Position numbers and translations under genes: made by a program. 49,983 nucleotides of DNA from Candidatus Solibacter sp. GTDB taxonomy: Bacteria > Acidobacteriota > Terriglobia > Bryobacterales > Bryobacteraceae. Under the pieces are notes generated by a model. The model was given only the letters and a program-made list of their open reading frames with translations. It had not been told where the DNA came from and searched no databases. The DNA lies in NCBI GenBank assembly GCA_013822245.1, contig PNKE01000039.1:1-49983 (forward strand), given 5' to 3'. Below are positions 35,534 to 45,200 of this stretch, in pieces (the stretch's first letter is position 1; every line of letters starts with the position of its first letter).

Positions 35534-37324
35534 ATGAAAACAACCCTGCTGCTCGCCGTTGTTTCGGTCCAGGCCCTGGCCGCGGACCTGTCCGTGTTGC
35601 CCGCGCATATCCGCGGCGATCCTTTCGGCCGGATCGTCGCCGCCGACCGCGCCGCCGCCGTGCCGCCGGCGAAACAGATCACCCTGGTCTCGGCCCGCGG
35701 CGCCTACGCCTCCTGCCGCATCGTGGTCACCAGCGGTGAGCCTTCGGCCTACTCGCTCACCGCCGCCGGCGGCCTCCCCGCCGAACTCTTCCGCGAGTGG
35801 TTCCATTTCCTGCCGAAGACCAAACTCTACTACCCCGACGCCCTCGTCCCCATCCCGCTGCCGCACAAATCCCAACTGCCCGACCCCGGCAACCGCATCC
35901 CCGGCCAGACCGCGCAGTCCTACTGGCTCGATATCTGGATCGCCGAGTCGGCCAAGCCCGGCGTCCAGACCCTCACCGTCTCGCTCGACTCCGGCGGCGC
36001 GAGATCCTCGGTTCCCATCCGCGTCGAAATCCTCGATGCCGTGGTCCCGGCCGATGACCCCATCGTCATCGACCACAACTCCTACGGAACCTCCTGGTTC
36101 GCCTCCCAGTACCCCGAACTCGCCAAACGCACGCCGGACTTCTATTTGAGCGATCCGTTCTTCGGCCTGATCCACGCCTACCACCGCGTCTTCCACGATC
36201 ACCGCGGCACTTACCATCAGCTCGGCTACGGCCACGGCGGCAAGACCGCCGCCGAATTCGCCCCCCGCCTCGAAGGCTCCGGCAAGTTGAAACGCATCGC
36301 CGACTGGACGCTCTACGACAAGCACTACGGCCCGCTGCTCGACGGCTCGGCGTTCGCGGGGACACGGCGCGGGCCGCGCCCGATTCCCTATGTCTACCTG
36401 CCCGTCAATCCCGAATGGCCGGCGTCGTTTCTGTGGTGGGGCGAGCCGGGCTACGAGCGCGAGTTCGTCAACGTGATGCGCGAGATGGAGGCCCACTTCC
36501 GCGGGAAGGGTTGGACGAAGACGAAGTACGAACTGTTCTTCAACCACAAGAAGCGCTACAAGGCCTTCCACTGGGACGGCGACGAGACCCGCTTCCTCAA
36601 TGACCTGCCGGTGTTTGTCGAATACCACCGCCTCATGAAGACGGCCATCCCGCCGTCGTCGCCGGTGAAATGGCTCTTCCGCACCGACGCCAGTTGGCAG
36701 ATGGAACGCCAGTTCAAGGAGCAGGCCGGCATCATCGACTTCTGGATCGTGAGCGGCGGCATGTTCGGCTGGTATGCCGGGAACCTGCCGCTGCTGAAGG
36801 CCCGCGGCGACACCGTCTGGACCTACGGCGGCACGCCTGAAGCCGGCAAACCGGCATCGCATATCACGCTGGACCTGCTGCGCCCGTGGATGCTGGGCGT
36901 TGACGGTTTCGTGCGCTGGCAAACGGTGCTGCCGGGCCCCGACCCCTGGTTCAACTTCTCCGGCGGCGGCGAGACCCTCGTCTATCCCGGCGGCCGCTTC
37001 GGCATTGATGCTCCCCTGGCCTCGGTGCGGCTGAAGCTCCAGCGCAACGCGATGCAGGATCTGGCGCTGCTGGACTCGTATAAGACAACGGTTCCGCCGG
37101 CCACGCTGCGCGCCGAGGCCGCTAAACGCTATAACGCCACGGCGCCGGCCGACTGGCGCCCGGCGCGTCCGAAGCTCGCCGATTCCGACCCGCTCACCTG
37201 GGACAACGTCACCATCGGCGAGGCCCTGCCGCCCGACCCGCGCTTCGAAGCCGGCGTTGACGCCGCCGCCTGGGACCGCGTCCGCGGCTACGTCATCTCA
37301 CTTGCCAAGGAGCGCCGCCCATGA
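35534..37324 (+). CDS. Exported DUF4091 / GH123-like glycoside hydrolase
   Basis: This 596-residue protein has a signal peptide (MKTTLLLAVVSVQALAADLS). Residues about 20-170 are beta-rich, and a barrel-like region follows from HNSYGTSWFASQYPE (181-195). FHWDGDETRF contains Asp350-Glu351, an adjacent acidic pair like that of GH123 N-acetyl-beta-galactosaminidases, which share the substrate-assisted mechanism of GH20. KLQRNAMQDLALLD and a C-terminal helical tail match the DUF4091 pattern (R-N-x2-Q-D). It is therefore a candidate N-acetylhexosaminidase. ATG 35534 is chosen because GAGGAG (35518-35523) lies ten bases upstream; a TTG at 35516 is less likely. Its stop overlaps the next start by four bases. 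Confidence 0.75.
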   Translation: MKTTLLLAVVSVQALAADLSVLPAHIRGDPFGRIVAADRAAAVPPAKQITLVSARGAYASCRIVVTSGEPSAYSLTAAGGLPAELFREWFHFLPKTKLYYPDALVPIPLPHKSQLPDPGNRIPGQTAQSYWLDIWIAESAKPGVQTLTVSLDSGGARSSVPIRVEILDAVVPADDPIVIDHNSYGTSWFASQYPELAKRTPDFYLSDPFFGLIHAYHRVFHDHRGTYHQLGYGHGGKTAAEFAPRLEGSGKLKRIADWTLYDKHYGPLLDGSAFAGTRRGPRPIPYVYLPVNPEWPASFLWWGEPGYEREFVNVMREMEAHFRGKGWTKTKYELFFNHKKRYKAFHWDGDETRFLNDLPVFVEYHRLMKTAIPPSSPVKWLFRTDASWQMERQFKEQAGIIDFWIVSGGMFGWYAGNLPLLKARGDTVWTYGGTPEAGKPASHITLDLLRPWMLGVDGFVRWQTVLPGPDPWFNFSGGGETLVYPGGRFGIDAPLASVRLKLQRNAMQDLALLDSYKTTVPPATLRAEAAKRYNATAPADWRPARPKLADSDPLTWDNVTIGEALPPDPRFEAGVDAAAWDRVRGYVISLAKERRP

Positions 37325-37878
37325 TCACCGCCGCACTTGCCGTCCTGCTCGCCGCGCCCGCGCCGGCCCAGGATCCGCTGGCCGCCGAACTCGACCAGAT
37401 CGCCCGCACCGCCACCGCCATGGTGGACGGCGACGCCGTGCGCCGCATCCAGACCCCGCGCTCGGTGGCCACCATGCTCGACAAGAACCCGCGCGACCAG
37501 TGGGCCGCGGCCGACAACTACGACGTCGATCACGCGGCGTTCGTCGCCACCAAAAAGACCCTCATCCGCCTCTCCCGGCTCTGTACGGCCACCTGCGACG
37601 TCAATCTCTGGCTCCCGGTTCCCGGTGCGCCGGACCGCATCCACATCGCCATCCGCAACGTGAACGAGATGAGCCAGTTCTGGAACTGGGGCGACCTGCA
37701 TCAGCCGCTGCCGGCGGAAATGAAAGCGGTGCTGGAGACGGGCCGCCGCCAGACGGTCCGCCGCCGGCCGGGGATGGTCTCGGTGCTGGCGCCGGTCCAC
37801 GACAGCCTGGGCGGCACCGCCGGCCTGGTGGAGGTGGTCGCCGCGCCAAAGGCGAACCCGCAGGAAAACGTGCAGTAG
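37321..37878 (+). CDS. Small exported protein, possibly Cache/PAS-like
   Basis: This 185-residue protein has a signal peptide (about 1-17, ending APAQ), a helical stretch (LAAELDQIARTATAMVDGDAVRR) and then a mixed alpha/beta part. The latter contains GMVSVLAPVHDSLGGTAGLVEVVA, which reads like the last strands of an extracytoplasmic Cache/PAS fold (x-P-V-x-D-x-x-G-x-x-x-G-x-V-x-V). No catalytic motif is visible. It is coupled to the DUF4091 gene by an ATGA overlap and followed by a hairpin. It may bind a small ligand or accessory product of that enzyme, but the family is not recognised with certainty. Confidence 0.7.
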   Translation: MITAALAVLLAAPAPAQDPLAAELDQIARTATAMVDGDAVRRIQTPRSVATMLDKNPRDQWAAADNYDVDHAAFVATKKTLIRLSRLCTATCDVNLWLPVPGAPDRIHIAIRNVNEMSQFWNWGDLHQPLPAEMKAVLETGRRQTVRRRPGMVSVLAPVHDSLGGTAGLVEVVAAPKANPQENVQ

Positions 37879-37900
37879 CCGCGCCGGGGCCGGGCGCGGC
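37878..37900 (+). terminator. Hairpin between convergent genes
   Basis: GCCGCGCC (37878-37885) pairs with GGCGCGGC (37893-37900) around seven bases. It sits right after the stop of the small exported protein and before the end of the minus-strand phosphoesterase, so it may serve both. No T-run follows on the plus strand. Confidence 0.5.
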
Positions 37901-37939
37901 AAGGCATGCGGCAACGCTGCTGTCCGCCTGGCGGGCGGG

Positions 37940-39328
37940 CTACTTGCGCAGGGTGTAACTGTAGATTTCGGCGCCCGACTGGTTGATGAACCGCATTGTG
38001 AGGGCGGCATCGGTGGCTTCGACGATCGAGAAGCCGGGCGTATTGTCGGCCATGAAGAGGATGTTGGGGTAGTCCTTCTGGCGGGCCGCGCGCGCGCCGG
38101 CGCCGGCGGCTCCGTTGACGAAGAGATGGACGTTGCCCCGCGGCTTGAGATGCTGGAACAGGTGCTCGTGGCCGCAGAAATAGATGTCGGCCTTGTTGTC
38201 CTCGATGATGGGCAGGATGTCCTGAATCAGCGTTTCGTTGTCGCCGCGGATGGCGGAGTAGATCTGGTAGTGGCCATAGACCACCTTCCAGCGGGCGGTG
38301 CTGGATTTCAGTTCGCGATCAAGCCAGATGCGCTGGCGTTCGGAGAGCAGCGGGGTGTTGAGGACGAAGAACTGGACGGGTCCGGCCGTGTAGGTGTAGT
38401 AGAGGGCGGGGAGTTTCCAGCTCGGGTTCTTGTAGAGCAGTTGCGAGGCCGGGCCGGAAGGATTGCCCCAATCGTGGTTGCCGAGGGTGGGATAGAAGGG
38501 GATGCCGAGTTGGGGATAGAAGCGTTCCCAGTATCTTTCCCAGCGGGCGTCGGCGGGGCTCAGCGGGCCATTGTCCTGGTAGTTGTCGCCGAGCGTGATG
38601 CCGAAGTCGAAGGGCTGCTGCTTGTGGATGCGGGCGATGGTGTTGGCGCAGGCCTCCTGGATGGGACTGCCTGTGCCGGTGTCGCCGATGGCGACGATGC
38701 GCAGGGAAGCCGATGCGGGCTTGGCCTCGAATTTGGGCGGGGCGTCCCAGAGAAAGGCGGGCAGTTGCGAGCCGATCATCTCCTGGACGCGGCCCAAAGC
38801 GAGCAGGGCCTCGGTGTCGTTGGCGGCGCGGGCGGTCAGGATGCGCTTGCGGAGCGTTTCGGACAGCCGTTCCTGACGGTGGTCGGCGAGGCGTTCCAGG
38901 GCCTGGACGGCGAGCGTGGGATTGGGGTGGGAAGAGGCCCAGCGTTCGAGGTGGGCGATGAGGGCGGGATCGGCTGAGCGGCGGATGGCGCGCGCCACAT
39001 GGCCCAGACAGGCCGAAGAGCGCGACGTGAACGTGGGCGAGGCCTCGGGACATTCGCCGGCGTCATAGAGCCCGATGATGAAGGGGGTGACGGCGGCGAG
39101 GCGTTCGGCTTCACCGGCGCCTGGGGCGGAGTCGACGAGTTTGGAAAGGCCGGCGGCGCGGGCTCGGGGCTCCTTCTGGTCGATGACGGCCTGGCCGGCG
39201 GCGCGCAGTTCCTGAGGCAGGCGGTCGGCCAGCGAGGCGGTGGTTTGCGGCCAGAGCGGAGAGAGTGCGCCGGCAAGCAGCGCCGCGGTCAGCAGGCAGG
39301 TCCTGGAGGCGAGGGGCGAAGGTCTCAA
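37940..39328 (-). CDS. Exported metallophosphoesterase (purple acid phosphatase-like)
   Basis: This 462-residue enzyme probably hydrolyses phosphate esters outside the cytoplasm. The two-metal motifs are in order: VAIGDTGTG (GDx[TG]), TLGDNYQDNG (GDN), TLGNHDWGN (GNHD), VVYGHYQIYS (GH) and YFCGHEHLFQ (GHxH). Before them lies a helical region of about 170 residues with HEAT-like character (NPTLAVQALERLADHRQERL). An ATG at 39361 opens the frame. However, a perfect AAGGAG (39340-39335) sits six bases before an in-frame TTG at 39328, which begins just ahead of the signal peptide (RPSPLASRTCLLTAALLAG). I therefore prefer TTG. It is a single gene with convergent neighbours, and nothing shows how it is regulated. 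Confidence 0.85.
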   Translation of the reverse strand: MRPSPLASRTCLLTAALLAGALSPLWPQTTASLADRLPQELRAAGQAVIDQKEPRARAAGLSKLVDSAPGAGEAERLAAVTPFIIGLYDAGECPEASPTFTSRSSACLGHVARAIRRSADPALIAHLERWASSHPNPTLAVQALERLADHRQERLSETLRKRILTARAANDTEALLALGRVQEMIGSQLPAFLWDAPPKFEAKPASASLRIVAIGDTGTGSPIQEACANTIARIHKQQPFDFGITLGDNYQDNGPLSPADARWERYWERFYPQLGIPFYPTLGNHDWGNPSGPASQLLYKNPSWKLPALYYTYTAGPVQFFVLNTPLLSERQRIWLDRELKSSTARWKVVYGHYQIYSAIRGDNETLIQDILPIIEDNKADIYFCGHEHLFQHLKPRGNVHLFVNGAAGAGARAARQKDYPNILFMADNTPGFSIVEATDAALTMRFINQSGAEIYSYTLRK

Positions 39329-39732
39329 GAGATACTCCTTGAAGGTCTGGTGATGATTCACACAGCTTCTCCGAGGATATCAAGTCGAAGGCGATGGCCG
39401 GTTCCGCCCGGCGGCGGCCGTGAAAGCAACCTGCGTTCAAGGCAGGCGGACCCGTCCAGGGGCTGACCTCTCATATCGGCAATCGAGCCCGCGGGCACTG
39501 GAGCGCCGGACGCGGCAAGACTCACATGCCGAGGGCGTGCGGGAGAGACGCGCCCGCCCTCCCCTGGCCTTTCGCGGCCCTGCCAGGCGGCGCAGGAAGC
39601 GACCGGGCATGGCCGACGAGATATGATGGGAAGCAGATCTTTCGCGTACGTCCAGGTTGGCAGGATCCCGCTGAGTTGTACATTCACCCTGGGCGCTGAT
39701 TCAAAACCGCCATTCTGAGGGTGTTTGATCTC
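39329..39732. other. Intergenic region between phosphoesterase and RND efflux operon
   Basis: About 400 bases separate two divergent genes. Short open frames exist on both strands but have no convincing composition, ribosome-binding site or recognisable product. Small palindromes are present (for example CCTGC/GCAGG near 39430), but I found no riboswitch consensus and no clear sigma-70 promoter. Near 39717-39723, GAGGGTG is the ribosome-binding site of the TolC-like gene. Promoters for both flanking units should lie here. Confidence 0.5.
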
Positions 39733-41019
39733 GTGACTAGACCCTTGCCTCCCGTTTCGCGTCCCGCCCGCCGCGCCAGCCGCCGGTGTTCAATCCCGTT
39801 GGCTCTGCTCTTCTTCCTGGGCCCGCCGGGCGCGATGCAGGCGCAGACATTCAGCCTGAAGGAAGCTCTCGATCTGGCCGCGGAGAAGCATCCGTTACTG
39901 AGCGCGGCGCAGGCGGTGGTGCAGAGGGCGGAAGCCGGGACGCTGACGGCGAAGGCCTACCCTAATCCGAGCGCAAGCGGGCAAAGCGGACGGCAGATGG
40001 TGAGGATTCCGGGGAACGTGTCCGGGTACGTACAGATACTGAGCTTCTCACAGCCGCTGGAGTTGGGGGCGCTACGCCCGGCGCGGCTGCGGGCTGCCGA
40101 GCAGTCGCGCGACGTGGCCGAGGTGAGTCTGGAGGCGCGGCGGCTGATTGTGCTGTCGGGGGTGCGGCGGGCGTTTTACGGGGTCCTGCGGCGTCAAGGA
40201 GAGATGACGATACTTGAGGAAAATTTGAGGTTGGTGGAGGAGATGCGGAGGCGGATCCAGGTGGGCGTCGAGGCGGGAGAAACGGCGCGGCTGGAACTGG
40301 TGAGGGCGGACGCGGAAGTCGCGACGGCGCGGGCGCAGATGACGGGTTCGCAGATCCGGGTGATCGAGGCGATGGCCGGATTCAGGGCGGCGGTGGGAAC
40401 CGAGATTCCGGACAATGTCACGCTGAGGGGCAATCTGGATCCCCAGGCGCAGCTTGCGCCGATCGAGGAACTGGAGCGGCAGGCGTTGGCGCGGCAGCCC
40501 GTACTGCGGCTTGCGCGCACCGAGGTGCGGCGTTCCGAGGCGCAGCTTGCATTCGAGCGGGCGCAACGCGTGCCGCAGCCATCGGTGCGGGTGGACTATG
40601 AGAGGTTTCCCGATGTGCCCAACTGGCGTTTCGGGATGGACATACCGCTGCCGTTCTGGAACCGGCGGCAGGGGCCGATCGCGGAGGCGGCGGCGCTGAC
40701 AAGGCAGATGGCGGCCGAGGAACAGGCGCGGCGGGTGGAGGTGCTGACGGCGCTCGACGGGGCGTACCGGCGCTATCAGGCGGCGTCGCAACAGTTGGCG
40801 GCGTTCGAGCTGGGCATCCTGAAGGAAGCCGAAGCGGCGTTGAACGCGGCCCAGACGGCCTTCCAGTTGGGAGAACGGGGAATCATCGACGTGCTCGACG
40901 CCCAGCGCGTGCTTCGAAGCGTCCGGCAGGACTATCTCAACGCGCAATATGACCGTCAGGCGGCGCTGGTGGATCTCGACGAATTACGCGCCATCGATCC
41001 GCGAGGACTCGCACAATGA
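39733..41019 (+). CDS. TolC-family outer-membrane efflux channel
   Basis: This 428-residue outer-membrane factor of a tripartite efflux system resembles CusC/CzcC. It has a signal peptide to about residue 38 (GPPGAMQAQTFS). Two outer-membrane-efflux repeats follow, beginning SLKEALDLAAEKHPLLSAAQ and, after the midpoint, LARQPVLRLARTEVRRSEAQL, with long amphipathic helices. A GTG at 39721 could start four codons earlier, but GAGGGTG (39717-39723) lies nine bases before GTG 39733, so that is the likely start. The stop overlaps the adaptor gene by four bases. The three genes form a complete heavy-metal RND unit. No metal-responsive regulator is adjacent. Confidence 0.88.
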   Translation: MTRPLPPVSRPARRASRRCSIPLALLFFLGPPGAMQAQTFSLKEALDLAAEKHPLLSAAQAVVQRAEAGTLTAKAYPNPSASGQSGRQMVRIPGNVSGYVQILSFSQPLELGALRPARLRAAEQSRDVAEVSLEARRLIVLSGVRRAFYGVLRRQGEMTILEENLRLVEEMRRRIQVGVEAGETARLELVRADAEVATARAQMTGSQIRVIEAMAGFRAAVGTEIPDNVTLRGNLDPQAQLAPIEELERQALARQPVLRLARTEVRRSEAQLAFERAQRVPQPSVRVDYERFPDVPNWRFGMDIPLPFWNRRQGPIAEAAALTRQMAAEEQARRVEVLTALDGAYRRYQAASQQLAAFELGILKEAEAALNAAQTAFQLGERGIIDVLDAQRVLRSVRQDYLNAQYDRQAALVDLDELRAIDPRGLAQ

Positions 41020-42194
41020 AGAACTCAACCAGGGCATTCCTAGTCCCGGTCATTTCACTGGTTTTGATCCAGGCCGGTTGCGGCGGGCCAGCGGAGAAGC
41101 AGCCGGCGCAGGCGGCCGGGGCGGCGCCGGCGCAGGCCGGGGATCCGATGGAGATCCGGATCGACGAAATGCTGGTTTCACGGGTGACGACGGCGGTTGC
41201 CCGGCGCGACAGCGTGGACGCGCCGCTGACGGTATCGGCGAGGGTGGAGGTGGACGCGACGCGGATGAACCGTATCGGCACGCCGGTGGCGGGCCGCGTG
41301 TCGAGCCTGCGCGTGGAAGAGGGCCAGGTTGTGCGGAAGTCGGAGTTGCTGGCGCTGCTGCAGAGCGCCGGGCTCAACCAGGCGCAGTTGGAATTGCTCA
41401 AGGCGCTGTCGCAGCAGATGGTCTCGCGCAGGTCCGTGGACCGGGCGCATCTGCTTCTGAAAGGCGGCGTGATCGGGGCGGCGGAGTTGCAGCGGCGGGA
41501 GGCCGAACTTGCCCAGGCGACGGCGGAACTTGAAGCGGCGCGCGACGAACTGGGGCTGCTGGGTTTTCCGCCCGAAGACCTCGATGAATTGGAGCGGACG
41601 CGGCAGATCCACTCGATCGCCCGCATCACGGCGACCATGGACGGCACGATCATCCACCGCCGGGTGACGCAGGGCCAGGTGGTGCAACCCGCCGACACGG
41701 CGTTTGAGATCGCCGACCTTTCGAATCTGTGGATCATCGCGGACGTGCCGGAGCAGGCGGCCGGTGACATCGTCGCCGGACAGCCGGTCACGGCCGAAAT
41801 CTCGGTGCTTGCCGGGGAGAAGGTCAACGGCAGGCTTTCGTTCGTCAGCGCGCTCGTCAATCCCGAAACCCGCACCGTCGTGGTCCGCATGAACCTTCCC
41901 AATCCTCACGGCCGTTTCAAACCCGCGATGCTGGCTACCTTGACCATTCAGGGCCACCGGGAGGAGCGAATCGTGGTTCCGGAAAGCGCCGTCGTGCGCG
42001 AAGGCGACGGAGAATACGTTTTCGTGCAACGGCAGGCGGGAGTTTTCCGCTTAACGCCGGTCAGAGCGGCCCAGACGTGGCGCGGGCTCCGCGTCATCCT
42101 TGACGGACTCGCCGGCGCCGAGACCATCGTCAGCGAAGGAGCGTTCCACCTCAACAACGAGCGCCGCCGCCGCAGCATTCGGGGCAAGGAGTAG
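41016..42194 (+). CDS. RND efflux periplasmic adaptor subunit (CusB/CzcB-like lipoprotein)
   Basis: This 392-residue membrane-fusion protein links the inner-membrane pump to the TolC-like channel. It starts with a lipoprotein signal; the lipobox LIQAGC makes Cys22 the lipidated residue. Two half-lipoyl segments, GRVSSLRVEEGQVVRKSELL and MDGTIIHRRVTQGQVVQPADT, flank an alpha-helical hairpin (LELLKALSQQM to AARDELGLLG). Beta-barrel and membrane-proximal domains follow (DLSNLWIIADVPEQAAGDI; NPETRTVVVRMNLPNP). ATG 41016 overlaps the previous stop, and the pump gene starts six bases after its end. There is no metal-binding N-terminal Met/His cluster, so the ion is not indicated by this protein. 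Confidence 0.92.
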   Translation: MKNSTRAFLVPVISLVLIQAGCGGPAEKQPAQAAGAAPAQAGDPMEIRIDEMLVSRVTTAVARRDSVDAPLTVSARVEVDATRMNRIGTPVAGRVSSLRVEEGQVVRKSELLALLQSAGLNQAQLELLKALSQQMVSRRSVDRAHLLLKGGVIGAAELQRREAELAQATAELEAARDELGLLGFPPEDLDELERTRQIHSIARITATMDGTIIHRRVTQGQVVQPADTAFEIADLSNLWIIADVPEQAAGDIVAGQPVTAEISVLAGEKVNGRLSFVSALVNPETRTVVVRMNLPNPHGRFKPAMLATLTIQGHREERIVVPESAVVREGDGEYVFVQRQAGVFRLTPVRAAQTWRGLRVILDGLAGAETIVSEGAFHLNNERRRRSIRGKE

Positions 42195-42200
42195 ATTCGC

Positions 42201-45200
42201 ATGCTGAACGGTATGATCGACGCGGCGCTGCGTCACCACATCGTGGTCTCGGTCGCGTTCCTGGCCGCCCTCGGACTGGGGGTGGAGGCTACGCTCGATC
42301 TCCCCATGGACGCATTCCCCGATGTCACCAACGTGCAGGTGCAGGTGGCGACCATCGTTCCAGGCAGGTCGCCCGACGAGGTGGAGCGCCTCGCCACGAT
42401 CCCCGTCGAAATCACCATGACCGGGCTGCCCGGGATGACCGAGATGAGGTCGCAGAACGAGCCTGGCCTCTCCATCGTGACGCTGGTGTTCACCGACAAT
42501 ACGCCGGTCTACTTCGCCCGGCAACTGGTTTCGGAGCGCCTGGGCGAAGTCCGGTCCCGGATGCCGGAAGGGATCACTCCGGTGCTGGGTCCGGTTTCGA
42601 CCGCGCTCAGCGAGGTCTATCAATACACGCTCGATCATCCAAGCGACGGCGGGCGGATGCTCACCAAGCAGGAACTTGTCGAACGGCGCACCGTCCAGGA
42701 TTGGGTGGTGCGCCCGTTGTTGAGATCGATCTCGGGCGTGGCGGAGATCAACTCGACCGGCGGCTACGTGAAGCAGTACCAGGTGCTGGTGGATCCGGTG
42801 AGAATGCGCTATTTCGGCGTGACCGTGGGTGAGGTCCATCGCGCGCTGGCCAGCAACAACGCCAACACCAGCGGCGGGATACTCCCGCAGGGCCCCGAGA
42901 TCCTGCTCGTCCGCAGCCTCGGATTGATCAAGAGCCTGGACGACATACGCTCGATCATGATCAAGGAGCACAACAACACGCCGGTTTACCTCAAGGACCT
43001 GGCCGAGGCGAGGATCGGCGAGGAGGTCCGCTACGGCGCGATGGTCAAGGGCGGAGATTCCGAGGCGGTGGGCGGGATCGTTTCCATGACCGCCGCCGGC
43101 AACGCCAAGGACATCGTGACGCGGGTGAAGGCCCGGGTGGAGGAGATTAATTCCGGCGGCATGCTTCCGGGCGGGCTGAAGATTGTGCCCTACTACGACC
43201 GCTCGGAGTTGGTCGACGCGGCGATCGAGACGATCGTGAACGTGCTGAAGGAAGGCATCGTGCTGGTGGTGATCGTGCTGTTCCTGTTCCTGGGCGACCT
43301 GCGATCGTCGCTGGTGGTGATTGCCACGCTCATCTTCACGCCGCCGATGACCTTCCTGGTCATGAATCAGCTTGGGATGAGCGCGAATCTGATGTCGCTC
43401 GGGGGTCTCGCCATCGCCATCGGGCTGATGGTGGACGGATCGGTGGTGGTTGTCGAAAATGTGTACGCGCGTCTGGGGCGGTCGGGCGGCGTCAACCGCA
43501 TGCGCGTGATTTTCGAGGCGGTGGAGGAGGTGGCGGTGCCGGTGGTGTTCGGCATCTCGATCATCATCGTGGTTTTTCTGCCGCTGATGACGCTCCAGGG
43601 CATGGAAGGCAAGATGTTCTCGCCGCTGGCCTACACGATCGCCATCGCGCTGGCGATTTCGCTGGTGATCTCCCTGACGCTTTCGCCGGTGCTGTGCCGC
43701 TATTTCCTGCGCGGAGGCAGGGAGCACGATACGCTCCTTCTGCGCCTGTTCCGGTGGCCCTACACGCGGGTGCTGGGATGGTCCATGCGCAATCCGGGAA
43801 AGACGGCGGTGGCGTCGCTGGCGGCGTTCTGCGCCTCGGCCGCCTTGTTTCCCTACCTCGGCACCACGTTCATCCCCGAGTTGAAGGAGGGCACGGTCTC
43901 CCCGAATATGGACCGGGTTCCGAATATCGGCCTCGACGAGTCGATTCGAATGGAGATGGAGGCGGTCAGGGAGATTCGCCGGATACCCGGAGTCAAGTAT
44001 GTTGTCGCGCGCCTCGGGCGCGGAGAGTCTCCGGTGGATCCGGCGGGATACAACGAGGCCGACACCATGATCAATCTGCTCCCGCCGGCCCAACGGCCGG
44101 GGATTACGCAGGAGATGGTGGAGCGGCAGGTGCGGGCGATCGTGACGAAGTTTCCAGGCGTCAATGTGGTGATGGCGCAGCCGATTTCGGACCGCGTGGA
44201 CGAGATGGTGACGGGCGTGCGCGCCGACGTGGCGGTGAAGATATTCGGCGACGATCTGAACGAACTGCTCAAGAGCGCCCGCGAGGTGGCGCGGATCGCC
44301 GATCGGGTGCGGGGCACGAGCGACATCAAGATCGACCGCGTCGGCGGGCAGGTCAACCTCGACATGACGGTGGACCGGCAGGCGATCGCGCGTCACGGGT
44401 TGAGCATCCAGGATGTGAACGATGTCGTCGAGGCCGCGGTCGGCGGCAAGCCGGCCACCGAGATCTACGAAGGCGAACGGCGTTTCGAAGCGGTTGTGCG
44501 GTATCCCGAGCAATACCGCAACTCGCTGGAGAGTATCCGGTCGATCGTCCTCAAGGCGCCGGACGGGGCGCTTCTGCCGCTGGGAGACCTTGGCGCCCTC
44601 CGCGTTCGTGAAGGCCTGTCGCAGATCAAGCGTGAGGCCGGCAAACGGCGAGTCGTCGTCGGCATCAATATACGGGACCGGGATCTGGGCGGCTACGTTC
44701 AGGAGTTGCAGAGCAGCGTCGGCAATGCCATGCGCCTGCCGGCGGGCTACTACGTTGAGTATGGCGGGCAGTTCGACAACCTGAAGCGGGCCGAGCGCCA
44801 CCTGATGGTGATCGTGCCGATTACGATCGCGACGATCTTTTTCCTGCTGTTCCTGCTGTTCCAGTCGATCCGGGGGGCGCTGCTGATCATTCTGGTGCTG
44901 CCGTTCGCCTCGCTTGGCGGGATCGTGTCGCTGTACGCGTCTGGAGAGTACCTGTCGGTGCCGGCATCGGTCGGTTTCATCGCCCTTTGGGGTATCGCGG
45001 TGCTCAACGGCGTGGTTCTGGTTTCGTGCATCCGGAAGCTGCGTTCGGACGGCATGGAGGTGCGCGAAGCCGTAAACACCGGGGCGTCGATGCGATTCCG
45101 TCCGGTGTTGATGACAGCGACAATCGCCGCGCTGGGTCTGGTGCCGTTCCTTTTCGCCACCGGGCCAGGCTCCGAGGTGCAGCGCCCGCTGGCGATCGTG

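Noticed and set aside
39362-39720. Cobalamin or other known riboswitch in the phosphoesterase/efflux intergenic region
   Set aside because: Neither strand shows the B12-box or another consensus I know, only scattered GC palindromes.
42051-44801. 916-residue open frame opposite the RND pump
   Set aside because: His/Arg/Asp-rich antisense shadow of a clear CzcA-like protein.
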